Assembly (NCBI RefSeq): GCF_004115265.2
Contig: NW_022680356.1
Coordinates: 1,743,001 to 1,807,000, forward strand
Direction: 5' to 3'
Length of the DNA stretch: 64,000 nt
DNA from: Rhinolophus ferrumequinum
Taxonomy: Eukaryota > Chordata > Mammalia > Chiroptera > Rhinolophidae
Shown here: positions 35,401-47,109 of the stretch, piece by piece
Numbering within the stretch: position 1 is the stretch's first letter
How the letters are laid out: each line of letters opens with the position of its first letter
Notes under the pieces: model-generated
The model's input: only the letters and a program-made list of their open reading frames with translations
The model's database searches: none
Told to the model about the DNA's origin: nothing
Program-made: the position numbers and the translations under genes

Positions 35401-38400
35401 TGTCTCCTTTGTCTATTTGGCTTGTTTGTTTGTTTGGAATCATTGCTGGGGGTTTTCTGAGTGACCGGATGTGACAGTGAAGGTTGGGAGAGGGACATGT
35501 CCACAAGGTCAGGAGGAGCTGCCCCAGCAGCTGGAAGCCAACCCGAAAGGTCAACCAGCCTGGAGGTCAGAGCCTCCCGGGAGCCAGTCAGCTGCTCGGG
35601 AACCTGGGGGAGTACACTGCCCACACGGACCAGTAAGTGCGACGACAGGCACCTGAAGACGTTTGCAGACCCCTTCCTCTTCTCGGGAAACTTTTGGAAG
35701 AGACGTTCAATCAAAACAAGAATCCCTAACAAGAATCACCCTACAGGCGCTGCCCAGGACTCTACTGCCAGCTTCCTGAAAGTTGTCCTTCCCCCATCTT
35801 CGCTCCACAAGCAGACGGGGACACCAGGGAAAAACTAGGTCAGTGAATGGGGTACAAACTCAGAGAGCCCAAGCTGAGTGGTCCCTGGGGAGAGGAAGAG
35901 CAGAGAGGTGAATTCAGGATTCAGGTTCCCAAGACCCCTTAGCTGTGCCCTGTGTTGGCACCTGGCAAGGTAGTGCATGCAGGTCAACCATTGCTCAACC
36001 AAAAAATGGCAGACCACAGAGGCTGGCCTCCATCAGAGGGAGGCTCCCCATCTCGCAGCCAGCACTGACACACCGTCACAGTGCTGCTGTGGAATGAAAG
36101 TGTAGCCCAGACATTGCCCCCAGCCCACGATCCCAAGAGCTCATGACACCGCCTGGAGCCCCTTCATAAGCCCTGTCCTCAGCTTGGGGGTGGGATCCAA
36201 GGCTCTTCCCTACAGGCAACGTGGGGCTGCCTCCTCCTGGCCAACCCTGCTTCCAGGGCTCAGGGCACAGCTGCGGAGTTTCTGTTGCAGGACTAAAGGT
36301 CCAGGGAGCCTCAGGAAAGGCCTCAGGCTGTGGTGTGTGCGGCCCCTCCCACCCCCCTTTGCTCTCTCTGTCCCTCTGCTCCTCCCTGCCCCTTGGGAGC
36401 TCTGTTAGGCTGAGCAGTTGAGCGCTGGGCCGACAACCCTAAATGCAAACGCAGAGCATCCCCTGCTCTGCCAAGTCCTCCAGCTCACAGTACTCCATCC
36501 CCACCCCCACCCCACACATACATGTGGCCCATGTCATGCCTCTGGGGGTCTTCCAACTCCTTCCCCTGTTCAGTGCTACACAGAGGGGCCAGCTTCCATT
36601 CAGGGGACCCCACCCTCTCGACACCTCAGATCAATTAAGAAAGACACAACTGAGAGGGAAGCCAGTGGCGTGTGGCACTCTGATTTTCTGGAGCTCCCAC
36701 AGGCACTGATACCGACTCACGGGGGCTTCTGGGGATGGGAGGACGCAGTGCAGACCCCTCACCTGAGCAAGAGGAAAACAGGCTCGGGATGAAGGTGTTA
36801 AGTGGCCGTCTGGCCCCAGTCACCACTTTCTTTCTGTGGACAGCTGAGCTGAGGACACGGACCCAGCCCGCAGGGTCCCTGGTTGGGTCCATGACCAATC
36901 TGCCGGGCTCAAGGTCAAGAAGATAGCTGGGCTCTTGGGTCTCCACTCACAGGCCAAGTGGCATGGCAGCCTGAAGCCAAGTCAGGAAGAGGCTCCCTCT
37001 ACGTGCAGTGGGGACAGATGTGTGATGGGCACAGGAGTGGTTACATGTGACCAAGGATTTGCCTCTAAGCAAATCCTGTCCCCTCTAAGCAGATGGCCTC
37101 TAAGATCCTGTCCCGGCACATGTCCATGGCTTTTCTAATCAGAGACTGCTACCAGTGAGGCCACAGGCCACCGGAGAGCACCTCTCAGAGGCCCGACAAG
37201 GACGCTGTGGCCTCAGGGTCTGCTCCTGCACCTTTTTGTCCCGGAGAATCTGCAGCCCAGAGGAAAGGGCTGGACAAGCATGCCTTGCAGGAGTCTGCCA
37301 TGGTCTCCTCCCCTCCTCCTGGTCCCTTAGGGAGTGGCACCCTGATTCTGTGACAACACTGGCAGCTGTCAAGCTTTGGCATTCTCATGCTCTGAGGCAC
37401 CTCTTATGGAGAGCCCATTAAGCTGCCTCTTATTACCGCGTAATTATTGCCATTAGAGGGGCTTTGTTCTCTTTGTTTTGAAAATAAAACAGTTATAAAT
37501 CCCCAAGGCAAGAAAGGAGCACACCTCCTTGGGGTTCTTGCTGGGGAAGGGCAGAGGTCTTGCGCTGGGACTCCAACTTCACCACCTTGTCAGTGAGCAA
37601 ACACAGGGTGGCCCCAATGGGAGCTGTGGGAAGTTGTGAGCTCATGGGGCCCCACCCGGTCGCCCTGACTTCTGGCCTCACGGCCATCATCACCCCACCA
37701 GCTCTAACCTATACCGTGGCCCAGCAAGTGTGGGGGCCCCTGTTCCCTTTCACACTGAGGAAACCGGGTGTTGAGGGCCTGCCCAGGTCTCTCAGGCGGT
37801 ACTAGGAGTTTTAGAGGCGAGAGTAAGAGTTGTCATGAATTGAGCAGTTTCCTTTATATATAAATTCCCTCCTCCCCCTCCCCCGTTTTTAGACAGTTTG
37901 CATAATGCCACTTCACTTTACGAAAGACCTACATGGGGACCTGTTTTCACTGATAGAAAGAAGTCCAAAGAGGATTTTTGCTTTGACAAAAAAGGAGAAA
38001 AGCAAATATAGTAGGAAGCCACTTCAGGGAGAATGTGCCAGGCAGAGAAGGAGAAAAGCGCTGCCGAGGTGGACAGGATGCTGCTGGAGGTGGCCTTGTG
38101 CTGAGGCTGGGCGTGAGCTGGGAGGCAAGAGCTCCTCTGGCAGGGTCCCCTACTTCCCTCTGGGGCCTCAAGTGGAGCCACTCCGCCCAGCTGTCCAGAG
38201 AAGCAGCCAGGGTTGTGGAGTGCAGAGAAGGCCCCTCCAGCTCCTTTCATGAGGCCGCCTAGGGGATGGGGTGGCAGGCAGAGCCCTTCCCACAGAGGGG
38301 CCTTCCTTCTTTGCCTTGTTACCTCACCTGTAAAGTGGAGACCCCCCACTCCCGAAGCTCCAATTTCATTCTCAAGTGGTTGCGAGAGCCAAAGATGATA

Positions 38401-38510
38401 GGAGACCAGTCAACACAGTAGAAGATGTAAGTGAAAAGAGCTAGGATGTCAGAGATGAAGGGCTTCTGAGCTATTCTAGTGTCCAGTCTCCATTTCACAG
38501 AGGCACAAAC
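35400..38510. other. Intergenic, mostly unique sequence
   Basis: No coding exon recognised. It includes an AT-rich motif-dense patch at 37415-37500 noted in the findings. Confidence 0.4.
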
Positions 38511-38511
38511 A

Positions 38512-38765
38512 GACCTCACCTGGAAAGGAGAATGGTAACGACATCTGAGACAAGATGATGTGTATATACTGCACACCCAGTGCACAAACAGGTGTTCAGT
38601 GTTGTCCGTTGTCTGCCTTCTTCCATTCTCTCCCCTCCCCTAGGCCCAAGAACAACAGAAACCTGCAGACATGACCAAGTACTCACCGTCAGTGACCTTT
38701 GGAAAATCGAGGGATGTGAAAGGTGCCAACAGTTAAAGATGTGGAAATTTTGTACCCATTTTCAA
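38512..38765 (+). repeat. Direct duplicate block, copy 1
   Basis: A 254-bp block repeated in the same orientation at 40832-41080. Shared runs include 'gacctcacctggaaaggag', 'ctgcacacccagtgcacaaa' and 'gagaaca/gaacaacagaaacc'-type text. Divergence by eye is about 12-15% plus a few indels. I could not assign it to a repeat family. Confidence 0.85.
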
Positions 38766-38929
38766 GTCAGCTGCCTTTCCCCAGAACTCACAAGGCAATG
38801 GCAGTGGTGGGATGAAGATTTTAAAGAAAGGGGCCGTGAAAGAGATAATTGTGGATCCTCTGGCATTGTTCAGTGAGGACAAGCTTAAATAGACCCAAGG
38901 CAGCTGTTATAGTAGAAAGAGGAGGTCTG

Positions 38930-39055
38930 ATTTCAAGTGCAGTTTCTTGAATGTCTTCACTCTGAGCCTGGTCCCATCTCTGTAAAATGGCAGCCGTGCA
39001 CTGACTGAATCAAAGTCCCTTCCAGGCTGACATTCTAGTTTTTCCCATTACAAGG
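38930..39055 (-). repeat. MIR SINE relic
   Basis: Antisense MIR wording: 'ttcactctgagcctggtc', 'catctctgtaaaatggcag', 'cccttccaggctgacattct'. Confidence 0.5.
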
Positions 39056-39344
39056 AGATAGCCCGGGAAGGGGGTGGGCAGTCTTCCAGGCCTCCCACAC
39101 CCTAAGGCCCAGGACAGGATAGTCAAGCCTCAGGGCCCTTCCTCTCATGGGTCAAATCCTGCTGCAGGAGGACAGGCTCCAGCAGGAGTCAGTCACAGAA
39201 ATTCCTGCCTTGTCAGCAGACCAGGAAGTGGACTGAACCTCAGTCCACCCCATCTTCAGCTTGCAGCAGCCTCTTCTAAGGAGGGGGGCCTGAATCCCCA
39301 TGACAAACATCTGCTCTGCTGGTGAGGCCTCCTCGGCTTACAGA

Positions 39345-40634
39345 GCTCTGTCACGGCCGTTATTTCTCTCTTCTTATGTTAACAGTGCTTTACGGAAGTA
39401 CAGTATAATTAACATACAATGAAGTGCACAAATCTTTCCCCCTCTTCTGCCTCCCTCCCCCCTCCAGTTCAAGCCCTTGTTTCTCAGCCTAGTTGTGTAG
39501 GACACAGCTCCCTGGCCCACGCTGGTATGATGAGCCTTGCGCTCCCCCGGGCTGAGGCAGTCAGTTGCCAGTCATTGGTCTGGCCACTCACAGCAGCTCA
39601 TGCTGGGCTCTCACGATGGCTGGCTGCCAGCCACTCACAAACGGTAGCCCACAGCAGCACACAGCAGCCTGCGGCAGCTCACGCCAACCTCCAGTTGCTC
39701 AGGGCAGCCCAGCTCCTGTTGTTCACAATCTTAGCTGTTAGAGGGCTCACTGGCCCATGTGGGAATCGAACCGGCGACTTCGGCATTAGGAGTACAGTGC
39801 TCTAATAGCCTGAGCCACTGGCCGGGCCAAAGGAAACACGTCTTAAGGGTTCACCTCAGTGAATCTCTACAAATGTATACCCCCTGTAGCCATCACTCCC
39901 TAGGGATAACAAATGAGCCCTGCAAAGTATAATTTGTTGCTCTCAGTCCTCTGTGCTAGTGTTACCATATATTTTACTTCTATGTTCTTATTTTGGCTAT
40001 GAACTGTCAAAAGTCCTTTTAAAAGTGGGGGAAAAATTAGTCTTTTACATTTTTCCACCTGTTTACACGTTCCAGGGCTCTCCGTTTCTTCCTGGGAGTC
40101 TTGTCTTCGGACTAAAGAACTTCCTTTAGTATTTCTTGTAGTGCAGCGAATTCTCCAAGCTTTTATTTTCTGAAAATGTATTAATTTGGCCTTTATTTTT
40201 GAAGGAGGTTATTGTTAGACGTTGACTCCTGAGTTCACAGACATTTTTTCCTTTAAGCTCTTAAAGTTATCCTTCAATTGCCTTCTGTCTTGGTTTCTAA
40301 TAAGAAATCAGCTATAATTCTTATTTTCTTTTTCTCAGAACGTAATATGACTGTATTTTCTTGATGCTTCTAAGATTTTTCTCTTTCCCTCCCTTTTCCA
40401 ACTTGATTATAATATATCCAAGTATAGACAGCCTTCCTTTTGTTTATCCTGGTTGAATTTTCTAGGATTCTTAAATCTGTGTGTTGATGTCTTTCATCAA
40501 TTTTGGAAAATATTCAGTCATTCCCTATTCAAATATTTATTCTGCCCCACTCTCTCTCTCTTCTCCTTCCGGAACTCCAATTATACGTATGTAATACTAT
40601 TCAATATTGTTTCATACATTTTTATTGCTCTATT
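39345..40634. repeat. Old L1-related repeat, split by a SINE
   Basis: The left piece (39345-39434) and right piece (39829-40634) read as one AT-rich element: 'aattaacatacaatgaagtg', then 'tttagtatttcttgtagtgc', 'tttatttttgaagga', 'taagaaatcagct', 'tgtctttcatcaattttgga', 'ttctccttccggaactcc'. I recognise this as a common mammalian L1-associated repeat. It has no open frame of note. Confidence 0.6.
39435..39828 (-). mobile_element. tRNA-derived SINE, Rhin-like (bat)
   Basis: On the minus strand the element starts GGCCCGGCC and carries an A box (TGGCTCAGGC at 39808-39817) and a perfect B box (GGTTCGATTCC at 39762-39772). A GCTG-rich middle and a purine-rich tail follow (around 39435-39480). It looks near full length and inserted into the older L1-related repeat; 'acaaatctt' and 'acacgtctt' flank it as a possible diverged target duplication. 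The wording matches SINEs I recall from Rhinolophus and Hipposideros genomes. It is not a tRNA gene, since the body runs on for over 300 bases and the tRNA part is diverged. Confidence 0.75.
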
Positions 40635-40831
40635 CAGTGGGTTGGCAAGCTTTTCTTCTAAAGAGCCAGAGTGTAAATATTTTAGGCTTTGCAGGCCATA
40701 TTGTCTCTGTCACAACTACCCAGCTTTGCCACTGTGGCACTAAAGCAGCCACAGAAAATACTTAAACAAATAGTAATGCCTACGTTTCAACAAAACTTTA
40801 TTTACAATGGCAAGCAGCAGGCCTCAGATTT
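40635..40831 (+). mobile_element. hAT-Charlie-type DNA transposon relic, right end missing
   Basis: 'cagtgggttggcaagctttt', 'taaatattttaggctttgca' and 'aaaactttatttacaatggc' are the standard order of a common mammalian hAT MITE. The expected right terminus is absent: the match fades where duplicate block copy 2 begins. Confidence 0.7.
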
Positions 40832-41080
40832 GACCTCACCTGGAAAGGAGAATGGTAACAGCTGAGACAAGATGGTGTGTATATACTGCACACCCAGTGC
40901 ACAAACAGGTGTTCAGTGATGTCCTTTGGCTGCCTCCCTTCTCTCTCCTCCCCTAGGCCTGAGAACAACAGAAACCTGCAGATATGATCAAGCACACACC
41001 ATCAGTGACCTTTGAAAAATCAGGGAAACGTGAAAGGTACCAACAAATAAGACAGAGGGAAATTTTGTATCCGTTTTCAA
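40832..41080 (+). repeat. Direct duplicate block, copy 2
   Basis: The 249-bp partner of 38512-38765. It starts exactly where the hAT relic loses its right end and stops before 'ataagggctgcgg'. Flanks of the two copies do not match each other. Confidence 0.85.
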
Positions 41081-41559
41081 ATAAGGGCTGCGGGAAACTG
41101 CACACCAGTAAGTCTGAATTTTATCTCTATCAAGATTCTTAAATTATTCAATAGCTTTATTTACAAGAACTGGGAAGTAGCATCTGCAGACTCTTCTAGA
41201 AGGAGGCAGTGGTCACTAACATGCAGCGTTCCTCCACTGGTCCCACCAACTCTCACCCCGCCCCCTCTTCGATATTTGAGTGGCATTAGGAGGAGGATGT
41301 TAGAAGGACAGCACTTCTAGGTTTGACAAATTATCTCATGTACCCAAGAGGTGATATACACAGGTTATAGCTCAGTGGTGCGTTTTCATAGATGACTGAA
41401 CAACTAATTATTGGTTAGTGGGATTCTCAGCCGTAGGCTCCATCCTGCCCCCAAATCTAGGCAGTGAGTTGGATGGGCCATAGAATGCATTTTAACAAAG
41501 CTCGAGGATTGCATTGGCTGAAAAGGATGGTGAACTCATGCAATAAAGGGCTCCAGGTT

Positions 41560-42440
41560 CAAATTTAATCGAAGAGTTAAATTTGGGCACATTCTCAAAC
41601 ACTGCCGGTGAAAGTGAGAGAGTACAGCCACTTTGGGAAAATATGTCAATTTCTTTTAAAATTAAAGACACATCTACCTATGAGCCAGCAATTCCAATAT
41701 TAAGTATTTACCCAAGAGAAATGAAGGATATGCCCACACAGTGGCTCAGACACAAATGTCCTTAGCAGACTTATCCATAATAGCCAATTGTCCTATCCAT
41801 CAATAGGACAACAGATCTAATCTAACATTGTGGTCTAATCATACAACAGAACACTACTCTGTGACAAAAAGGAACAAGCCACAGATGCATGCAACAATCT
41901 GGGTGAGTCTAAAAAATATTATGCTGATTAAAAGAAGTTTGATACTGTAAAATTCCATTTATATGAATTTCTACAATAGACAAAACCCATCAAAACAGGG
42001 CTTGCCTCTGGAAGGTTGGGATGGACATTTCCTGGGAAAGGGCTTGAAGGAGCTTTCTGGTGGATGGTAATATTCTCTATCTTGATAGCAATTTGGGTTA
42101 CACAGAGCTTTGCATTTGTCCAAACTTATGACTGGTGCATTCCGTTTTATATACCTAAAAGACATAAACAAATCTTAGTCTCCGGTCAATGCATGCATAC
42201 TGAAATGTTTGGGGCCAGTGTGTGTGGGGGAGTGTTCTCTGTACTTACTTTGAAAGTCACCAGAAGATAAGATGGATTGATAGGTGGATAAGACACTGCA
42301 AAAATGGGTATGTGACAACGTAACCATAGTAAAAGTTAAATTGTGGAATCTAGGTAGTGAGATACAGGTGTTCACTGTGCAATTCTTTCAACTTCTTTGC
42401 ATGTTTGAAATTTTCATAATAAAATGTTCAAAAAATTAAC
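41560..42440 (+). repeat. L1 LINE 3' end (L1MA/MB-like)
   Basis: A continuous sense L1 3' end of about 880 bp: 'gagccagcaattccaatatt', 'acccaagagaaatgaaggat', 'cttatccataatagccaatt', 'ccatttatatgaatttctac', then a 3' UTR closing 'catgtttgaaattttcataa' and AATAAA-like A-rich text. The ORF2 end is degenerate. Confidence 0.8.
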
Positions 42441-42757
42441 CCAGCTGGATTGAAAGATAGGTGAGAGACAGGGGAGAGAAAGTGAATGTGGGTGAAGGAC
42501 AAGGGGTCCAGGAAGGTGTAGGTCTCCTTTGCTGAAGCAGGGGGTGAGAGAGTCTGGTTGACCAGCTGTGCACAGTCACAAAAAAATGGGTTGTGTCCAC
42601 GTTTATTATGAACATGTGCTACGGCTGTAAGAGATGCTGCAGTAAAAGATGTGCCCATAACATCCCCATGGAAAGCACCCTACCCTCCCCACACTTCTCA
42701 CATCCTCTCAAGACTGGAGACCCCACTTTCGAAGAGACCTTAGCAAGTGAGCGTGTA

Positions 42758-43120
42758 TCAACCAGGATAGGCTGCACTTCACTGCGGTAACAAGAGAGCC
42801 CTAAATATCAACGGCTTCTCTCTCATGCTCCACGTCCACTGTGATTGGCTGTGGCACTGATCCATGTTGTCTCTGCCCTGGGATGCAAGCTGACAAAGGA
42901 GCCTTTATCTGGAAATTTCTCTCTATCTGGTGGCATTGGGAAAAGAGACATGGCAAACCACAGGCTGGCTTTTACATCGCCTGCCTGAATGGACATAGGA
43001 CACTTCTGCCCACTTGTCATTGGCCAAAACAAGTAATGTGGCTACACCTTGGTTCAGCTGGATGTGAATGCCCTGTACTCCTGAAGGGAGGGGTACAGCC
43101 CACGGTGACCAACAGTGATG
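42758..43120. repeat. Old dispersed repeat relic (same kind as 25752-25965)
   Basis: 'aaccaggataggctgcactt', 'gcggtaacaagagagcccta', 'tctctcatgctccacgtcca' and 'cttgtcattggccaaaacaa' follow a mammal-wide repeat whose name I cannot give. Confidence 0.45.
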
Positions 43121-43129
43121 TGCTCTGCC

Positions 43130-46100
43130 CTGAGGACTCCATCAGGGTGGTGTGAGGGGTGACACGATGACACTTTAAAGGACAAAGACGAGACTAGCTC
43201 TGCACAGCTCCAGAGGGCAGCCTGAGGACATTTCCAGCAGCTGGAAGTGACTGGCTTTGGGTCACCACAGGAAGCACTTTCTAACAAAAAGGACTCTAGT
43301 GACAGGGATCAAGGTGGGCACATATTACCTGGGTACATCCACGGGCCCAACAGGGTGCTCGGCCCACGGGGTATTATTGTATTCCATCCTCCCTATCCAT
43401 CTGGAAGTACTAGGCTCAGCTGCGCACAGAGTAGTGAGTTCCCTGTCCCTGGAAGGATGTAAGCAGAGCCTGGATGGCCAGATGACAGTGCTGTGGATGA
43501 CAGGCCTCTACATGGGAGGTAAAGTCAGACCAGAGTACCCTTGGGAGGAGTGTCCCTGGGTGGACGCTGTGCTGCCTCCCGCCATTGCCTGCTGCTCACA
43601 GAGCTGCTAGCTGGACTGCTGCATATACAGGTTCTAAACAAGCATGCTTTGTGGGCGGGGCCTCGAGGTAGAAACCCCCCAGACCTGGGCAGTTGCCCAG
43701 GGCTTGGAGACCTTAAATCCTGGCCAGCACGATGACTAACTACCCCTGCGACCTTGGGCAAGGGGCCTAGCTACAGGGGAAGGGGTGCTGAACTAGTGCA
43801 CCTGCAAGTAACTCAAGTGTCGGCCTGGCCTGTGTCCCCAGGTCTCAGGCATCTGCCATGGCCATGCAGTAAGAGCTCTGGCCAGCTGTCCGACGCAGCT
43901 CCCACGACCCACCAGGGCCTCACCACTGAGCAGGTGGTCCTGGTGAGGCCACAGCCCTGGCACGGGCCTGCTGTGGACAGACTCTCGTTGATGATGTGCT
44001 TCCCCAGGTCTCAGGCCTGTCTCACCACTGCAACAATTCTCTTCGTGGCCAGGTCCTTTCTGGTTTGCAAAATGTAAACTGGCAGAGTTTCTGCAAGTCC
44101 CAAACCTGTGTGTGGCCAGGACAGGGGTCCAGCCCAGGGGCTAATCTGGAAGGAATGCAAAACGGAAGAGCTCAGCCTGCAACCCAGACACCTGCCTGCC
44201 CCAGGGACCACTCTGGCCAGCCAGAGCCGTCTATCTGATCATTGGCTGAAAGGCCAGCTCCCCACCCCACCTCCCACTCAAGCAGCACTTCACAGTTTAC
44301 AAAAGAAGTTCCTCCCCCTTCAGGAGTATATCTGACCTCACAGCTTCCTTAGGGAGGAGGTAAGTATCTTGCCCAAAGCCACACAGCTGGCAAGGGACAG
44401 ACAGGGACGGGAACCACATCTCCTTTTCTCTGAGCCCAGTGCACCACAGCGGCCCTCCCTCCCCCCCATTTGTGGGATAGCTCCTGAAGGGGTGGGAAGC
44501 CTTCCCTTCCCCCCAGCTCTGGCAAAGCCGCCATATCCTGGAGTCAATACCCAATGAACTCTGCAGGCACTGGGCAGTGTCACTTTAATTAGGAAACAGA
44601 GGGAGTCAAGCTTCGAGACATTCACATGACTTCCCCTCTCTTTTGCCCACTGGCCTCCAGGGTGATGGTTGTCGGGGAGAGGGGGGAAGAGTCCAGGCCT
44701 GGCTCCGGCTAGCCAGCCAGAGGCCAGGGCTGACAAGAGCTGCTCACGTCCGCGCATTTCTGAGCATCCACATCTCGTGGCTGGCTTCCAGGGGCCAAGG
44801 CCCTCGCCCTTCACTGGGGACAGCCTCCTTCTGGGCTCATCCAGAGGGACCCAAGAATTGTGGCTGGCTCAGCCTCATGCCCGACCTCAGCAGAGACGCA
44901 CACGGAAAGCCATGTCTTCCCAGCCCTCCTGCCCCTGCCCTGCCAGGGTGTGTGTGTAGTCAGAGGCCTGAGCACCTGCTGCCCGGCACGGCCCCGCTCT
45001 CTGCAGGGCCACCTGTCTCACACGCTCTGCCTGGGCAGCTCCCCCTCTCTCTGCAGCCACCGTACCCTCCCCACTCCCACCTCTTCCTTAATTCTCAGCA
45101 CCTGAATTAAACTCATGCCTCTGCTCAGGTTCACAGCCCACCCTCACCCGCAGGCCCTGTAAGGTGCTACCCATAGGACTTATTTCAGTTCTCCCTCATC
45201 CCCCTTCCTCCTCCTGTCCCCCCCTATGGATATCCTTAAATACCCATGAATCCTTAGAACTCTCTGTTGTGATTCGTGTGTACTTGTGTTTTCCGTTGGC
45301 AGGACTGGTTTCCTGGTATAGCCTTCGTCCATCACACGGTGTTTTACCCAGCATCGTATTTTTAGGATCTCCCCGTGACTGTATGTCACTTTGTTCAGGG
45401 CTCCTGATGGCTGTGTGACTCACACTTACCCATTCCCCTATATTGGACCACTAATTTCATCCCATTCTTCACTGCCATAAATGACACTGCAAGAAACACC
45501 CTCCCAAAGGATCTCCAGGCCTGTGTAGGAGCTCCTGGGAGAACACCAGCCGGGGGCTGGCGTAGCAGCTCGCGTAGTTCTGCAAACTTCCATCCCAGGG
45601 GCTCACATTGCCCCAGTGGCAGCACCAGTCCACACTCCCACAGCTGTCATGAGGAGGACAGAAAGGATGGTGCTGTTTGAAAAAATCTCTGCTACCTGCT
45701 AAGATGTTTAAAGGAAGGCAGGCTTCAGCTGCAGGAGGCAGGAGACTCTGGTAGCATCTCCAAAGAGAAGGTGACAAATGACAGAGAAGGAGATAGACGG
45801 ATACAAGCTTAGCCCTATGGGGGAGGCCACGTGAGAAGTCCCAGGGGCAAATTTGGGGTTGTCCAAATGTCATTTAAATGTATTTTCTCTGCACGGTTTG
45901 GTGAGACCCACCCCCACCCCAGGACAACCAGCTGTTCGGAAGTGTCCATTGTCTCCATGACGTTTTGTGTGAGGGGGCTTCTTAGGGACCCTTGGAGGGG
46001 AAGTGTGGTATGGACACCTGTGTGGGAGACAAATCAGGAAGAACGAGGTCCATGAGCTCTACCTCAGTAGTGACAGAGACCTCCAAGAGGGCTTCCGACC

Positions 46101-46400
46101 AGCAGATTTGGGGTTCATGGCCATCTTACCTAGATCCTGATGGCAGGGAGGTGCTCCTGACACCTGGTGATGCCACTTGACTGGTGTGGGCGTTGTCCTT
46201 TCATCACAGAGTGCCCAAGGGGACCCCTGGGAGAAGCAGCCCTCTGCACCTGCGCTGCTTCTGAGCCCAGCTCTATTTTGAACTAATGAAGTAAATCGTA
46301 TCACTAATTGGGTTTCCATGGCCACCCACAAGGCCATCTCTGATGAATGTGCAGAATGTCACAAGGGCCACCTCTCCCTGGGTTCTTACGTTGTCTTTTC
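43130..46400. other. Intergenic, no gene seen
   Basis: It includes a MIR core at about 44335-44440 ('taagtatcttgcccaaagcc', 'acacagctggcaag') and an old LINE-like patch at about 45230-45540 ('cactgccataaatgacactg'). Other text is unique. Confidence 0.4.
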
Positions 46401-46404
46401 ACTT

Positions 46405-46700
46405 TCTTGATGATGATCTTCAAAGCACAATTTTTTAATTTTGAGGAAGCCCAATGTATCAATTTTTCCTTTAGTTGCTTGTGCTCTGGGTGTCATATCT
46501 CAGAAACTATTGCCTAATCCAATGTCATGAGATTTATGTCTATGTTTTCACGTAAGATTTTTGTCACTTTAGCTCTTACATATAAGTCTTTGATCCATTT
46601 TGAGTTAATTTTCTTATGTGTTATGAGGTCCGGATCCAGATTCATTCTTTGCATGTGGATATCCAATGTCCCAACACCGTTTGTTTAAAAGACTATTCTT
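46405..46700 (-). repeat. L1 ORF2 fragment, inverted 5' part of one insertion
   Basis: Read on the minus strand this is the 3' part of L1 ORF2: 'ggatatccacatgcaaagaa', 'taactcaaaatggatcaaag', 'acaagcaactaaaggaaaaa', 'catcaagaaagtgaaaagac'. It abuts a sense L1 3' end at 46704. Confidence 0.8.
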
Positions 46701-46703
46701 GGC

Positions 46704-47105
46704 AGGTAAACGAATTGTGGGATATTCATACAATGAAGTATTATTTGGCCATAAATAGGAATAAAGTACTGATTCAGGCTACAACATAGATGAACCTTGA
46801 AAACATTATGCTAAGTGAGAGAAGCCAGATACAAAAGGCTACATAGTCCATTTATATGAAATTTGTCCAGAATAGAAAAATCCATAGAGACAGGAAGTAG
46901 ATAGTAGCTGCCAGGCACTGGAGTGGAGTGGAAGGTTGGGAGATGACAGATAAAAGGGGACAGGTTTTCTTTGGGGGGTGATGAAAATGTTCTAATACTG
47001 GTGGTGATGACTGCACAGCTCTGTGAATACACTAAAATCCACTGATGTGTGTACCCTAAATGAGTGAATAAGGTATGCAAATTATATCTCAATAAGGATT
47101 TTTAA
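46704..47105 (+). repeat. L1 LINE 3' end, sense part of the same insertion
   Basis: 'tattcatacaatgaagtatt', 'gaaccttgaaaacattatgc', 'taagtgagagaagccagata', 'gatgaaaatgttctaatact' and 'attatatctcaataaggatt' are the ordered end of an L1MA/MB-type element. Confidence 0.85.
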
Positions 47106-47109
47106 ATCT

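Noticed and set aside
39755-39828. tRNA-like sequence with A and B boxes
   Set aside because: It is the head of a SINE, diverged from a functional tRNA and continuous with the SINE body.
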